Shown in pieces: positions 54,622 through 63,208 of a stretch of 64,000 nucleotides of DNA. The number at the start of each line of letters is the position of its first letter. Position 1 is the stretch's first letter. The DNA lies in the NCBI RefSeq assembly GCF_000956175.1, contig NZ_CP011070.1, positions 248,001 to 312,000 of the forward strand, read 5' to 3'. Both the position numbers and the translations under genes were made by a program. This stretch comes from Nitrosopumilus adriaticus (GTDB taxonomy: Archaea > Thermoproteota > Nitrososphaeria > Nitrososphaerales > Nitrosopumilaceae). The notes under the pieces were generated by a model, which saw only the letters and a list, made by a program, of their open reading frames with translations, was not told where the DNA came from and searched no databases.

Positions 54622-54629
54622 GGAGAGGT
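54622..54629 (+). promoter_or_regulatory. Shine-Dalgarno-like site of the cupredoxin gene
   Basis: GGAGAGGT ends 9 nt before the ATG. Such a strong purine site is unusual among the mostly leaderless genes here; if transcription starts about 25 nt after the TATA centre, however, the mRNA might begin downstream of it. Confidence 0.35.
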
Positions 54630-54638
54630 AAAAAAATT

Positions 54639-55100
54639 ATGAGCACTCCTACATCTAGTCATGCATATGGAATAGGATTAATTGCACTCATCATTGGTAT
54701 GTCTGGAACTTTTGTCTTTTACACTTCATTCTATCTTCCAGAATCTTTGGCAAAGCCATCAGTTGACGAGCATATCTTGAATCCTGAAAAAAGTTTACTC
54801 ATTGAAATTGTACCTGGTGCTGTAATTGAAGGAAATCAAAACTATGTTCCCAATAAAGCAAATGCTCTACTTACTATAAACAATCTTGTAGTATGGGAAA
54901 ATAATGATGATACTGCACATACTGTAACACCTGATCATAGACATTCTGATAGTTATAGTGGTGATTTTGGGTCTGAAGGTGTTCTCAAACCCGGTGATAC
55001 ATATGAATTCCTCTTTACTGAACCACAAGAAGTTCATTATCACTGTCAACCTCATCCATGGATGACCGGTTCAGTGATAGTGGAGAAGAGTAGATTCTAG
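54639..55100 (+). CDS. Membrane-anchored blue copper protein (plastocyanin-like)
   Basis: 153 aa: N-terminal membrane anchor (about 8-30), linker, then a cupredoxin domain (50-150). Type 1 copper ligands are visible: His in D-T-A-H-T-V and Cys-His-Met in C-Q-P-H-P-W-M. It should carry electrons from the Rieske/cytochrome b complex to the terminal oxidase, or between ammonia oxidation and complex III, replacing c-type cytochromes, which this lineage lacks. Confidence 0.93.
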   Translation: MSTPTSSHAYGIGLIALIIGMSGTFVFYTSFYLPESLAKPSVDEHILNPEKSLLIEIVPGAVIEGNQNYVPNKANALLTINNLVVWENNDDTAHTVTPDHRHSDSYSGDFGSEGVLKPGDTYEFLFTEPQEVHYHCQPHPWMTGSVIVEKSRF

Positions 55101-55447
55101 ATAGAATATTTTGCAAAAATTATCTGACTTTCAATTTCTTTGTGTTGCTCAATAATTGACGCTCTAAATTTTACTTCATGTTCTTGTTTTGGCTCGAATT
55201 TTATTATTGCTGTAAATTCTGCTTTATCTTCTGGCATTACATCTTTGTTGATAAATAATCTGGAAACATTTTGTGATATGTTTTTGCCATTGTATGATTT
55301 GTAAACAATGTGCTCATTAGAGTCTAAAATCTGTGTGTTAATTACAACTCCGTCATATCTTCCTGGATATGAAACTAAAATCGTTCCTTTAATTTCGGAA
55401 TTGGGATGAATATTAGTTGAATCAAGTTCGAATTCTATATCTTTCAC
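55097..55447 (-). CDS. Hypothetical beta-rich protein, 116 aa
   Basis: Unrecognised. Start GTG. Alternating strands with F-E-L-D-S-T, I-K-G-T-I-L-V-S-Y-P and F-T-A-I-I-K-F suggest a small immunoglobulin-like or arrestin-like sandwich, cytoplasmic since no signal peptide is seen. Its stop overlaps that of the cupredoxin gene by 4 nt, tail to tail. Confidence 0.65.
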   Translation of the reverse strand: MKDIEFELDSTNIHPNSEIKGTILVSYPGRYDGVVINTQILDSNEHIVYKSYNGKNISQNVSRLFINKDVMPEDKAEFTAIIKFEPKQEHEVKFRASIIEQHKEIESQIIFAKYSI

Positions 55448-55487
55448 AAAACATCACATCCGAATTAGAATAAATAATTTTGTTAAA

Positions 55488-55562
55488 TGGGCCCAAAGGG
55501 CTTCGATCCCTTGACCATTGGATTAGAAGTCCAACACTCTATCCATGCTGAGCTATAGGCCC
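55488..55562 (-). tRNA. tRNA-Arg (TCT)
   Basis: The minus strand folds into a full cloverleaf: acceptor GGGCCTA/TGGGCCC with one T-G pair, anticodon stem TTGGA/TCCAA around CTTCTAA (anticodon TCT), and T stem AAGGG/CCCTT. Discriminator A; CCA is not encoded. No intron. Reads AGA/AGG codons, which are the usual Arg codons in this AT-rich DNA. Confidence 0.94.
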
Positions 55563-55595
55563 AAAAACCTAGAAATTAATTGCCATTTTAAGGGT

Positions 55596-56438
55596 TTACA
55601 GCCACTTTTTTTGAAAATTCTCTCTTTCCATTTTAAAGAGAAATTGTTGTGAATAGCCTGCATATGGACCGAAATGATTTACAATTTTTTGATGTAAATA
55701 CTCATATTGTTTTTCTGTAATTGTTTTGGTGTTGATTTGAAATTCATTTGAATAGTATTTTTCTAAAATCCTGATCATCCATCTATCCAATGGAAATGAT
55801 TCTAATTTTTCCAATGAAAACAACATTACACAATCTGCAACTTTGTTTCCAACACCTGGAATCGTTCGAATAATTTCTTTAGTTTCTTGATAATTACGAT
55901 TCTCCAAACCTTTAAAATTAATTTTTTCTTCTACGATCATTTTTGATGCTTCTTTGATAAATTTAGCTCTATACCCCACACCACAATTATTTATTTCATC
56001 AATTGACGCTTTGGCAAGTTTTTCTGCTTTAGGAAATAAATAAAACTCCTCATTGCCATATTCTACTCGGATTCCAAACTTTTTTGATAATTTTTCTAAA
56101 CTCATTTTGATTTTTTGGATGTTAGAGTTTGACGAGACAATAAAGGAAATCAAACATTGGAAAGGATCTTGTCTGAGAATCCTTAATCCTGGATATTGCT
56201 TTACAGCTTTTCTTACTGTTTTATCTTTTGAAATTGATTTTATTATGTCATCTAAATTATCATTTTTCCTCAAAAAGTCTACTTTTGAATTTTGAAAAGA
56301 TTTTACATTGCCATCTTTATCAATGCGTAGAATATCCCCGCCATTTACCCCATACCAAAAATTATCAATTTTTTTCCAAAGAAATACTTGTCCACTATGA
56401 ATAGAATTTTCAACATTTATTGCGTATTTTTTTTGCAT
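55596..56438 (-). CDS. ogg: 8-oxoguanine DNA glycosylase, OGG1 type
   Basis: 280-aa bifunctional glycosylase/AP lyase removing 8-oxoguanine. The N-terminal beta domain is followed by R-Q-D-P-F-Q-C-L-I-S-F-I-V-S-S-N (about 90-104), the OGG1 signature, and the HhH-GPD motif: P-G-V-G-N-K-V-A-D with catalytic Lys199, and P-L-D-R-W with Asp218. Such eukaryote-like OGG1 is less common in archaea than AGOG or Ogg2. It lies 1 nt after the beta-CASP gene on the same strand. Confidence 0.93.
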   Translation of the reverse strand: MQKKYAINVENSIHSGQVFLWKKIDNFWYGVNGGDILRIDKDGNVKSFQNSKVDFLRKNDNLDDIIKSISKDKTVRKAVKQYPGLRILRQDPFQCLISFIVSSNSNIQKIKMSLEKLSKKFGIRVEYGNEEFYLFPKAEKLAKASIDEINNCGVGYRAKFIKEASKMIVEEKINFKGLENRNYQETKEIIRTIPGVGNKVADCVMLFSLEKLESFPLDRWMIRILEKYYSNEFQINTKTITEKQYEYLHQKIVNHFGPYAGYSQQFLFKMERENFQKKWL

Positions 56439-56439
56439 T

Positions 56440-57705
56440 TTAGACGGTTATTTCGTCATTAACTGCAGGTGAATATGCCTCTAAACCAAATTTCTCATGA
56501 ATCTCTTGGGCAAACATATCACATGATTCAGTATCGCCATGCACAGTCAATACTTTGGGATTTCCCTTAATTTTTTTGATCATATCAAATAATTCTTTTT
56601 TATCTGCATGCCCTGAAAATTCAAATTGTTTGACTTCAGCCTCTACATTTAGATCTCTTCCTCTAGTTGATACTTTTCCGGTGTCTAGTAATTTTCTACC
56701 CGGTGTTCCTTCTCCTTGATAAGAAACAAGAGCTATTCCATTTTTACTATCAAAAGATAACTGTTGCAAATAATAAACTGCGTTTCCTCCAACCAACATA
56801 CCTGCTGGTGATATTACAACACATGGTTCTTCCATTGCACGTTTTCTATCTGCATGTTCTGTAATTGCAGTTGCACTCTTTATTGCATCTGAAAATATTT
56901 TTGGATCTCTTAGATAATCTGGATGTCTAAACATTATCTCATTTACCTTTAATGCCATTCCATCCATAATGATTTTGTGTTTGAAATTTGCACTTCTTAA
57001 AACACATGCAATCTCTTGAGAGCGCTCAACTGAAAATGATGGGATAAATAATATTCCTTTTCTATCCATTACTTCATTTGCAAATTCAATTAATTCTGCT
57101 TCTGATTCTTTTCTAGGTTTTTGCTCATTTTTGGCATATGTGCTCTCAGTAATTAGCAAATCAATTTCTCCAATGTCTAAATCCATCTCTCGAAGCATTC
57201 TTGAACCGTGAGTCTTGATATCACCTGTGTAAAAGAGTCGTTTTTTCTCTGATTCTACTAAAACTGTGCTTCCACCAATAACATGACCTGATTCTCTTAA
57301 CTCAAAAGTTGCATTTCCTTTAGTTATTTTTTGTCTAAATCCAATTTCTTTTGCATTTTTCATCATATTGTTTACTTCAGGTAAGTCAAATGGATGTGAA
57401 TTTTTTTCAATTTTTAGCATATCTTCAATTAGTAATTTTGATAAATCAAATGTTGGTGGAGTGGCATAAACATCTGTATTCCCACTTACAAACAATGATG
57501 GTACATTTCCTGAATGATCCAAATGAGCATGAGTGATAATTATGGCATCCAAATCTTTGGGTTTTACATGAAGGGGGTATTGTGGGGGTGATCCTCTTCT
57601 ACCAAATAATACCCCATAATCTAGCAAGAGATTTGTTCCATTACAATTAACTAAAAAGCCCGATCTGCCAACTTCGTTTGCAGCTCCCAAAATTTTTACA
57701 TTCAA
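56440..57705 (-). CDS. Beta-CASP metallo-beta-lactamase ribonuclease (aCPSF2/RNase J-like)
   Basis: 421-aa nuclease without KH domains. Metal motif T-H-A-H-L-D-H-S-G (about 58-66), S-G-H-V-I-G-G, Y-T-G-D-I-K, and C-terminal F-S-G-H-A-D and T-V-H-G-D give the two-zinc site; the beta-CASP insert lies at about 190-340. Likely acts in RNA 3'-end processing or decay. Endo- or exonuclease mode cannot be read from sequence. Upstream of ogg on a shared transcript. Confidence 0.92.
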   Translation of the reverse strand: MNVKILGAANEVGRSGFLVNCNGTNLLLDYGVLFGRRGSPPQYPLHVKPKDLDAIIITHAHLDHSGNVPSLFVSGNTDVYATPPTFDLSKLLIEDMLKIEKNSHPFDLPEVNNMMKNAKEIGFRQKITKGNATFELRESGHVIGGSTVLVESEKKRLFYTGDIKTHGSRMLREMDLDIGEIDLLITESTYAKNEQKPRKESEAELIEFANEVMDRKGILFIPSFSVERSQEIACVLRSANFKHKIIMDGMALKVNEIMFRHPDYLRDPKIFSDAIKSATAITEHADRKRAMEEPCVVISPAGMLVGGNAVYYLQQLSFDSKNGIALVSYQGEGTPGRKLLDTGKVSTRGRDLNVEAEVKQFEFSGHADKKELFDMIKKIKGNPKVLTVHGDTESCDMFAQEIHEKFGLEAYSPAVNDEITV

Positions 57706-57818
57706 GAATTATGATGATTTTTTATCGACGTTAAAACCTTCTTAGAGATTACCCGATCATTATGTCTATCATGGAATCTACACAAGCTTTAATTAGTGTA
57801 AGCTAAGATTCGATCCTC

Positions 57819-58031
57819 ATGGGAAGAAGCTTCCAAGAATGGTTAGGACAACAAGATCAAGCCGTCGTCGCTAAAACACGTGCTGGTGACGAAGCAAACA
57901 AACCACTCCTAAACCAACTTAACTGGATTTGGGTAAACAATCTGATGAATCAGAAAGCAGACCTTAATCCATCTTCAGCTGAACTACTTGACTGGGTAAC
58001 CTCTGGTCAAATAGACGCAATGAGAAAATAA
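57819..58031 (+). CDS. Small lineage-specific protein, 70 aa
   Basis: Unrecognised. Rich in Gln, Asn, Trp and Leu, with three Trp and no Cys; likely helical (N-Q-L-N-W-I-W-V-N-N). A TATA-like CTTTAATTAG lies about 29 nt before the ATG, and a hairpin terminator follows at once, so it is an independent transcript. Its C-rich codon choice resembles that of the S-layer and ferredoxin genes, which hints at strong expression. Confidence 0.7.
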   Translation: MGRSFQEWLGQQDQAVVAKTRAGDEANKPLLNQLNWIWVNNLMNQKADLNPSSAELLDWVTSGQIDAMRK

Positions 58032-58062
58032 ACGTGTAAAACACGTTATCTTTTTGTTTTTT
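58031..58062 (+). terminator. Hairpin and T-tract terminator
   Basis: AACGTGT-AAA-ACACGTT forms a seven-pair hairpin starting at the final A of the stop codon, followed by two long T runs. It looks like a bacterial-style intrinsic terminator and would isolate the 70-aa protein gene. Confidence 0.75.
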
Positions 58063-58139
58063 CAATTTTTGAATCTAAATTCTGCGCATATTTTTTGAGT
58101 CGATCTTTTTCATAACAGAGTTATGAATTTCGATCATGG

Positions 58140-58147
58140 TTTAAATA
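58140..58147 (+). promoter_or_regulatory. TATA box of the ferredoxin gene
   Basis: TTTAAATA, centred about 29 nt before the ATG at 58173, the classic spacing for a leaderless archaeal mRNA. Confidence 0.6.
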
Positions 58148-58172
58148 GTGACTAAGCAATCTAATCTTTGTA

Positions 58173-58475
58173 ATGCCAATAGCAATACTTCCAGACATTG
58201 ATGAACAAAGATGTATCGGATGTGCACTATGTGTAGAAATCTGTACAACTCTTGGTCCAGATGTCCTTAGAGTAAAACCTGTTGAAGGCTGGAAGAGAGG
58301 TAAAGCATTTGTATTTTATCCAGAAAGATGTATTTCTGATGGTGCATGCATCGGTGTATGCCCAACAAAATCAATCTTTTGGATGAGACCAATGAATTAC
58401 ACTGCTGGACAACCAGTACCTCTTCACAAAAACGGTATCTTCATCAAAGGTTGGGCAGAAGACGCAGCACTATAA
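58173..58475 (+). CDS. Ferredoxin with one Cys-to-Asp ligand change
   Basis: 100-aa two-cluster ferredoxin. Motif 1, C-I-G-C-A-L-C-V-E-I-C, is complete. Motif 2, C-I-S-D-G-A-C-I-G-V-C-P, has Asp where the second Cys should be, so the second cluster is probably [3Fe-4S] or an Asp-ligated [4Fe-4S]. A 20-residue basic/aromatic insert separates the motifs. It likely carries low-potential electrons for carbon fixation and amino-acid synthesis. Codon use suggests high expression. T-rich sequence at 58492-58513 separates it from the convergent tgtA. Confidence 0.9.
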   Translation: MPIAILPDIDEQRCIGCALCVEICTTLGPDVLRVKPVEGWKRGKAFVFYPERCISDGACIGVCPTKSIFWMRPMNYTAGQPVPLHKNGIFIKGWAEDAAL

Positions 58476-58513
58476 GCTGAATCTTTTAGCACATTCTTTT
58501 TTCTTATTTTTAA

Positions 58514-60025
58514 TTAAGCAATTGATTTTCGCTTGATTTCTTTTGGAATTGTTTTTACAAAATGTTTTAGGAAATTATCTTTTTTGTCATAATGAATTTC
58601 TGAAAACTTGTTGTTTGCAAAAAACTCATTCCATGTCTTTTCAAATACGGGGAATTCATTTGGTTGAAAATCAATTCTTGCAGTTTCATGGTGAGCTGCT
58701 GGAAATATATCTGAAATCTCAATTGGAATTAATCCCAAAACGGGATTGTACTGACATACTTGAAATGAATCAAATTCTTTGAATTTTCTTTTTAATCCCA
58801 AATATTGATTTGATAAATAACCTGGTTTTGTACTGGATTCTTTTGTAATGATCATCTTTTTTTTCTTTGATTTGAATTTTCTAACTATTCCATGGTATGA
58901 TTGAACTTCTGGACGATGCTGATCCTCTTTAGAGAATAAGAAAATGGCTTTTTCTTTGAATTTTGGTGTACCTAAACCCAGAAAATCAGAGTTTTCAATC
59001 ATTACCTCAATCATCTCAAATAATTTAGGATGTGCCCTTGCTTTCTTAATTACATATTCCCATAACCTGCCCTCATAGATTGTCTGCTTTACTCTATCAA
59101 CTTCAAGTTTGATTGCATGCAGATTGTGTATTGCTAATTCATTTGTTCTCTGAACTTCATCAAGACGGCGTAATTCATCTGGTGAATATTTTGAACAGAT
59201 TTCGCAATTGCAAGGAAATACTGTGATGTCTGACAAATACCTGGTTCCATCATCAGTAATGTATCTTGATTTTTTAGCATATAGCATGTATGAGGCTGAA
59301 TCAAACGTATCACAACCCAATGCTATGGCAAATGGGATTGTTAGAGGATGACCTGCACCAAAAAGATGTAAAGGTATTGAATGGGGCATCTGTTTTTTTG
59401 CAGCAACAATCATCTGGGCTAATAATCTATATTCATATGACTCCATAAACTCAACAGGACTTCCTAAAGCGAGCATTTGAAAACCAATCTTAACTAAACT
59501 CTTTGTAGATTTTGCAACAAGTTCAAAATGTTCTCCTCCTTGAATTGGACCAATCCAAATCTGACCATTCTTTTCACTAGTCTCAAGTGTTTGCTGTGAG
59601 ACTTCAAGAGTATGTTTGACATATGCTTCTGCTTTTTTAATTGGCATTCCATATCCTGTTGGCTTATCAAGTGGAATTGCAAAATCTGTCAGGATTCCTT
59701 TTTCAAATTTTGCCATTTCTGGCGGTGTGACTTTGACATCGCCATATTCTAAAACCTGATATCCGCCAGAGTCAGTCATTATTGCCCCATCAAAATCTAT
59801 TATCTCATGAATTCCTTTCTTTATGGCGTCATCGCCATAATTGTTTCTTGTAATGTATGCATTTGTAATAACTAAATCAAAACCAATCTCACGGATTTTT
59901 TTTGATGGAATAGTCTGTTTTACTGGGTGAATTACAGGGACATAAGCCGGCGTCTCAATTTTCCCATGATTTGTATAAATAGTCCCAATTCTTCCAGCTA
60001 AATCGGTTTTAGATATTTCAAACAA
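58514..60025 (-). CDS. tgtA: Archaeosine tRNA-guanine transglycosylase
   Basis: 503-aa enzyme inserting preQ0 at position 15 of tRNA, the first step to archaeosine. The N-terminal TGT barrel has M-T-D-S-G-G-Y-Q (catalytic Asp), I-G-P-I-Q-G-G and the zinc motif C-N-C-E-I-C (about 285-290). C-terminal domains C1/C2 follow (about 350-500), but I see no C-terminal PUA domain, and the protein is about 80 residues shorter than the P. horikoshii-type enzyme. The PUA module may be encoded elsewhere. Confidence 0.92.
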   Translation of the reverse strand: MFEISKTDLAGRIGTIYTNHGKIETPAYVPVIHPVKQTIPSKKIREIGFDLVITNAYITRNNYGDDAIKKGIHEIIDFDGAIMTDSGGYQVLEYGDVKVTPPEMAKFEKGILTDFAIPLDKPTGYGMPIKKAEAYVKHTLEVSQQTLETSEKNGQIWIGPIQGGEHFELVAKSTKSLVKIGFQMLALGSPVEFMESYEYRLLAQMIVAAKKQMPHSIPLHLFGAGHPLTIPFAIALGCDTFDSASYMLYAKKSRYITDDGTRYLSDITVFPCNCEICSKYSPDELRRLDEVQRTNELAIHNLHAIKLEVDRVKQTIYEGRLWEYVIKKARAHPKLFEMIEVMIENSDFLGLGTPKFKEKAIFLFSKEDQHRPEVQSYHGIVRKFKSKKKKMIITKESSTKPGYLSNQYLGLKRKFKEFDSFQVCQYNPVLGLIPIEISDIFPAAHHETARIDFQPNEFPVFEKTWNEFFANNKFSEIHYDKKDNFLKHFVKTIPKEIKRKSIA

Positions 60026-60056
60026 TTAATTTTACAGTCTTAAAGGCGTTATTTAA

Positions 60057-60605
60057 TCAATCAGAAAAAAATTTTTGTAAATCATTATTTTTTGTAACTA
60101 AATCAAGCCAATCCACATTTTCATTTCTTTTGTTAGTAGAAATTATGGAGATGACATTTTCTTCATTTTCTTCAATGGTTTTCCCTGTCATATCAATCTG
60201 AACTGTCTTTTCCTCGAATCTATTAATTGCATCATGTGCAATAATTCCTAATATTTCACTGCCTGTATTGTCTTTAATTTTTTTATCTGAATATTTTCGA
60301 TTTTTGTATACTGTAATCAAATCATATGGACTCCTTCTTAAAACAATCACTATCTTTACTTGGCTTTTATCTAAAACATATGGTGCTAAATGTCCTACAA
60401 TCAAAAAGTTATCAGAAATTTTTCCCACAAGTATTTTTTTTAGCTTCTCAGTATCAATATCATTAACATCTTTATTTTCTTCAAATAATCCTGACTCCTT
60501 TGCAATTTTATTAATATCAATAATGGGCAATCCTAATCTATGAGCAATTTTTTCTGCAACCGTATGTTTTCCTACACCTGGATTTCCTGTAATGACTATT
60601 GACAT
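60057..60605 (-). CDS. AK6/Fap7-like adenylate kinase family protein
   Basis: 182-aa P-loop kinase: G-N-P-G-V-G-K-H-T (7-15) Walker A, a short lid with R-R-S-P-Y and no zinc lid. In eukaryotes Fap7 aids small-subunit rRNA maturation with uS11; archaeal relatives form the same complex. The C-terminal 40 residues are acidic and ends in D-L-Q-K-F-F. It is divergent from ychF with a 64-nt gap. Confidence 0.85.
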   Translation of the reverse strand: MSIVITGNPGVGKHTVAEKIAHRLGLPIIDINKIAKESGLFEENKDVNDIDTEKLKKILVGKISDNFLIVGHLAPYVLDKSQVKIVIVLRRSPYDLITVYKNRKYSDKKIKDNTGSEILGIIAHDAINRFEEKTVQIDMTGKTIEENEENVISIISTNKRNENVDWLDLVTKNNDLQKFFSD

Positions 60606-60669
60606 GTTATAAAATCATCACGAACCAGATTAAACGATTTCTGCAATACTAATAAGTAGAATTGAGTTT

Positions 60670-61866
60670 TTGTCAATATTGCAAATTGGTTTATTAGGTA
60701 AAGCAAATGTTGGAAAATCCACATTTTTCTCTGCAGCAACTCAAACTCCTGTAGCATCAGGCAATTTTCCCTTTACAACTATTGAACCAAATGTTGGTGT
60801 GGCATATGTCAAAGCTGATTGTGCCTGCAAACATTTTGGCATTAAACATGAGAATGATTATTGTGTGAGTGGAACTCGTCTTATACCTGTAAAGCTAATA
60901 GATGTTGCAGGATTAGTTCCAGGAGCTCATGAAGGAAAAGGATTGGGAAATCAATTCCTTGATGATGCCAGACAAGCTGAAGTTTTGATTCATGTAGTTG
61001 ATATTGCAGGTACTACTGACATTCAAGGACAACCAGTTCCAGTTGGAACTCATGATCCTTTAGAGGATGTAGAATTTGTTCAAGATGAATTTGATCAATG
61101 GTTTGCAGATATTCTAAAAAGAGAATGGGATAAGATTACTCGAGAAATAGATCAAAAAAGAGCAAAACTTACAGACGGTATTGCAAAGCGATTCACTGGT
61201 TTAGGAATTAAAGATTTTCAAGTACAGGAAGTGTTACAAAAACTTGGCCTAATGGCTAGAAATCCAAAGGAATGGAAAGATTCCGATATCCAAACCTTTG
61301 TCAAAGAGTTAAGAAAAAATACAAAACCTATGATTATTGCTGCAAATAAAGCAGATCTATGCACTGATCTTAGTATTATTGATAAAATATCTGACTGTGT
61401 TATTCCTTGTAGTGCTGAGACTGAATTATTATTGCGAAAGGCATCAAAATCTGGAATTGTAAATTATTCTTCAGGTGATACAGGTTTTACTATTCCTGAT
61501 GGAAAAGAAATTCCGCCTGCTCAGCAAAAAGCACTAGATTTAGTAAAGTCCGTTTTTTCTAAAATCCAATCCACTGGAATACAAAAAATTCTAAATACTG
61601 CAGTTTTTGATTCTTTAAAATTCATCGTTGTATATCCCGTTGAAGACGAGACCAAACTAACCAACAAAGATGGTGTGGTTTTACCTGATACTAAATTACT
61701 TCCTCTAGATTCTACTGCAAAGGATTTGGCGAGTTTAATTCATGCAGATATTGCAAAAGGATTCTTGCATGCAATTGATTGTAAAACAAAGCAAAGAATC
61801 AGCGGTGATCAAAAACTAAAAAATGGCGATGTCATCAAAATTGTATCAACATTAAGTCGTGGATAA
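60670..61866 (+). CDS. ychF: OBG-family GTPase/ATPase YchF
   Basis: 398-aa P-loop NTPase that binds ribosomes. G-K-A-N-V-G-K-S-T (about 10-18) Walker A, D-V-A-G-L-V-P-G-A switch region, an N-K-A-D specificity motif, a helical hairpin insertion, and a C-terminal TGS domain ending G-D-V-I-K-I-V-S. Length exceeds bacterial YchF by about 35 residues, as in archaea. Start is TTG. The stop lies 1 nt before the kae1 ATG. Confidence 0.93.
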   Translation: MSILQIGLLGKANVGKSTFFSAATQTPVASGNFPFTTIEPNVGVAYVKADCACKHFGIKHENDYCVSGTRLIPVKLIDVAGLVPGAHEGKGLGNQFLDDARQAEVLIHVVDIAGTTDIQGQPVPVGTHDPLEDVEFVQDEFDQWFADILKREWDKITREIDQKRAKLTDGIAKRFTGLGIKDFQVQEVLQKLGLMARNPKEWKDSDIQTFVKELRKNTKPMIIAANKADLCTDLSIIDKISDCVIPCSAETELLLRKASKSGIVNYSSGDTGFTIPDGKEIPPAQQKALDLVKSVFSKIQSTGIQKILNTAVFDSLKFIVVYPVEDETKLTNKDGVVLPDTKLLPLDSTAKDLASLIHADIAKGFLHAIDCKTKQRISGDQKLKNGDVIKIVSTLSRG

Positions 61867-61867
61867 T

Positions 61868-62851
61868 ATGCTAGGTTTAGGAATTGAAAGTACTGCACAT
61901 ACTTTTTCCTGTGCAATAATTGAAAAAAAAGGAAAAAAGGGGAAAATTCTTTCAGATGTTAGAAAAATTTATCGGCCAGCAGATGGGGAGGGCATTCATC
62001 CCCGAGAGGCATCACGCCATCACATAGAACACAGCTCTTCTGTATTATCTGAATGCCTAAAAGAAGCAAACTCATCCATCAGAGATTTGGATATTATTTC
62101 TTATGCTGCAGGACCTGGATTGGGTCCATGCTTACGTGTAGGTGCTGTAGTTGCAAGATCTTTGTCTTCATTTTATAAAATTCCAATTTATCCTGTAAAT
62201 CATGCAATAGGACACATTGAATTAGGAAAATTACTTACTGGCGCATCAAATCCATTGGTACTTTTGGTATCTGGGGGACATACGATGCTTTTGGCATTTC
62301 TAAATAAACAATGGAGAGTTTTCGGTGAAACTCTTGATATTACACTTGGTCAGCTTCTTGATCAATTTGGAAGATCCATTGGATTTCCTTCACCCTGTGG
62401 AAAAAATATTGAAGAGTTGGCATCTACATCATCAAACTATGTTACCCTTCCATATTCTGTAAAAGGAAATGATGTCTCTTTTTCAGGACTATTATCTGCT
62501 ACAAAAGCTGTTGCTAAAAAAAGTAAAATCGATGCATGTTATTCTCTTCAAGAAACTGCTTTTGCAATGATTAGCGAAGCTGTTGAACGTGCATTATCAT
62601 TTACTCAAAAAAGAGAATTAATGATAGTAGGAGGAGTTGCAGCAAACAAAAGATTGTCTGAAATGCTCAAAGATGTTTGCAAACGTCACAATTGCAAATT
62701 TTTTGTAGTACCATTACGTTATGCAGGTGATTGTGGTAGTCAAATTTGTTGGACTGGACTTTTAGAATCTCAAGTAAAATCAGGATCATCTCTAAAAGAT
62801 ACCTTTGTAACTCAATCTTGGAGATTAGATACTGTCAAAGTTAATTATTGA
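61868..62851 (+). CDS. kae1: KEOPS tRNA threonylcarbamoyladenosine subunit Kae1
   Basis: 327-aa ASKHA-fold enzyme transferring the threonylcarbamoyl group to A37 of ANN-decoding tRNAs. G-I-E-S-T-A-H opens the nucleotide site; H-H-I-E-H (about 50) supplies the metal-binding His pair; V-S-G-G-H-T and G-G-V-A-A-N-K complete the ATP pocket. I use ATG 61868, not the GTG at 61859 inside ychF. Bud32 is a separate gene two genes on, not a fusion as in some archaea. Confidence 0.94.
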   Translation: MLGLGIESTAHTFSCAIIEKKGKKGKILSDVRKIYRPADGEGIHPREASRHHIEHSSSVLSECLKEANSSIRDLDIISYAAGPGLGPCLRVGAVVARSLSSFYKIPIYPVNHAIGHIELGKLLTGASNPLVLLVSGGHTMLLAFLNKQWRVFGETLDITLGQLLDQFGRSIGFPSPCGKNIEELASTSSNYVTLPYSVKGNDVSFSGLLSATKAVAKKSKIDACYSLQETAFAMISEAVERALSFTQKRELMIVGGVAANKRLSEMLKDVCKRHNCKFFVVPLRYAGDCGSQICWTGLLESQVKSGSSLKDTFVTQSWRLDTVKVNY

Positions 62852-63171
62852 TTTTTGTATTCAGCTATTTGTTTTTCAATAGTTTTAGTCCAATCTTTTG
62901 TATTAAAAACTCCAAACTTGTAAGTTTGTTCACCCTCATTTGTTTTTGCAGTAAAACATACTTTTTTCATTAGTAATCCCTCTTTCCATACTTTGATGAC
63001 ATCATCTAATTTGATATCTAATATGGTATCCCCAAAATGTTTTGAAAAATCCATAATTCTCGCATTAGTTTTGTCAAATGCTAATCTCTTATTTGTTAAT
63101 GTTAGAATTCCAGCTCCTAAATTATCTTCACCACAATCCTCTTGTTTTATTTTATTTTCCCCTTTTTCCAT
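62845..63171 (-). CDS. PH/GRAM-like domain protein, 108 aa
   Basis: Beta-rich small protein with G-I-L-T-L-T-N-K-R-L-A-F (about 20-31), a pattern of bacterial PH and GRAM domains, and a C-terminal amphipathic helix (W-T-K-T-I-E-K-Q). No membrane anchor. It lies on the opposite strand between kae1 and bud32; its stop end overlaps kae1 by 7 nt. Ligand unknown. Confidence 0.7.
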   Translation of the reverse strand: MEKGENKIKQEDCGEDNLGAGILTLTNKRLAFDKTNARIMDFSKHFGDTILDIKLDDVIKVWKEGLLMKKVCFTAKTNEGEQTYKFGVFNTKDWTKTIEKQIAEYKNQ

Positions 63172-63208
63172 GATTAATTTTTATTGAATTCCTCAGGATA
63201 TAACGTTA

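Noticed and set aside
61859-61867. GTG start for Kae1 inside ychF
   Set aside because: It adds only three residues; the ATG at 61868 directly precedes the conserved N-terminal strand.
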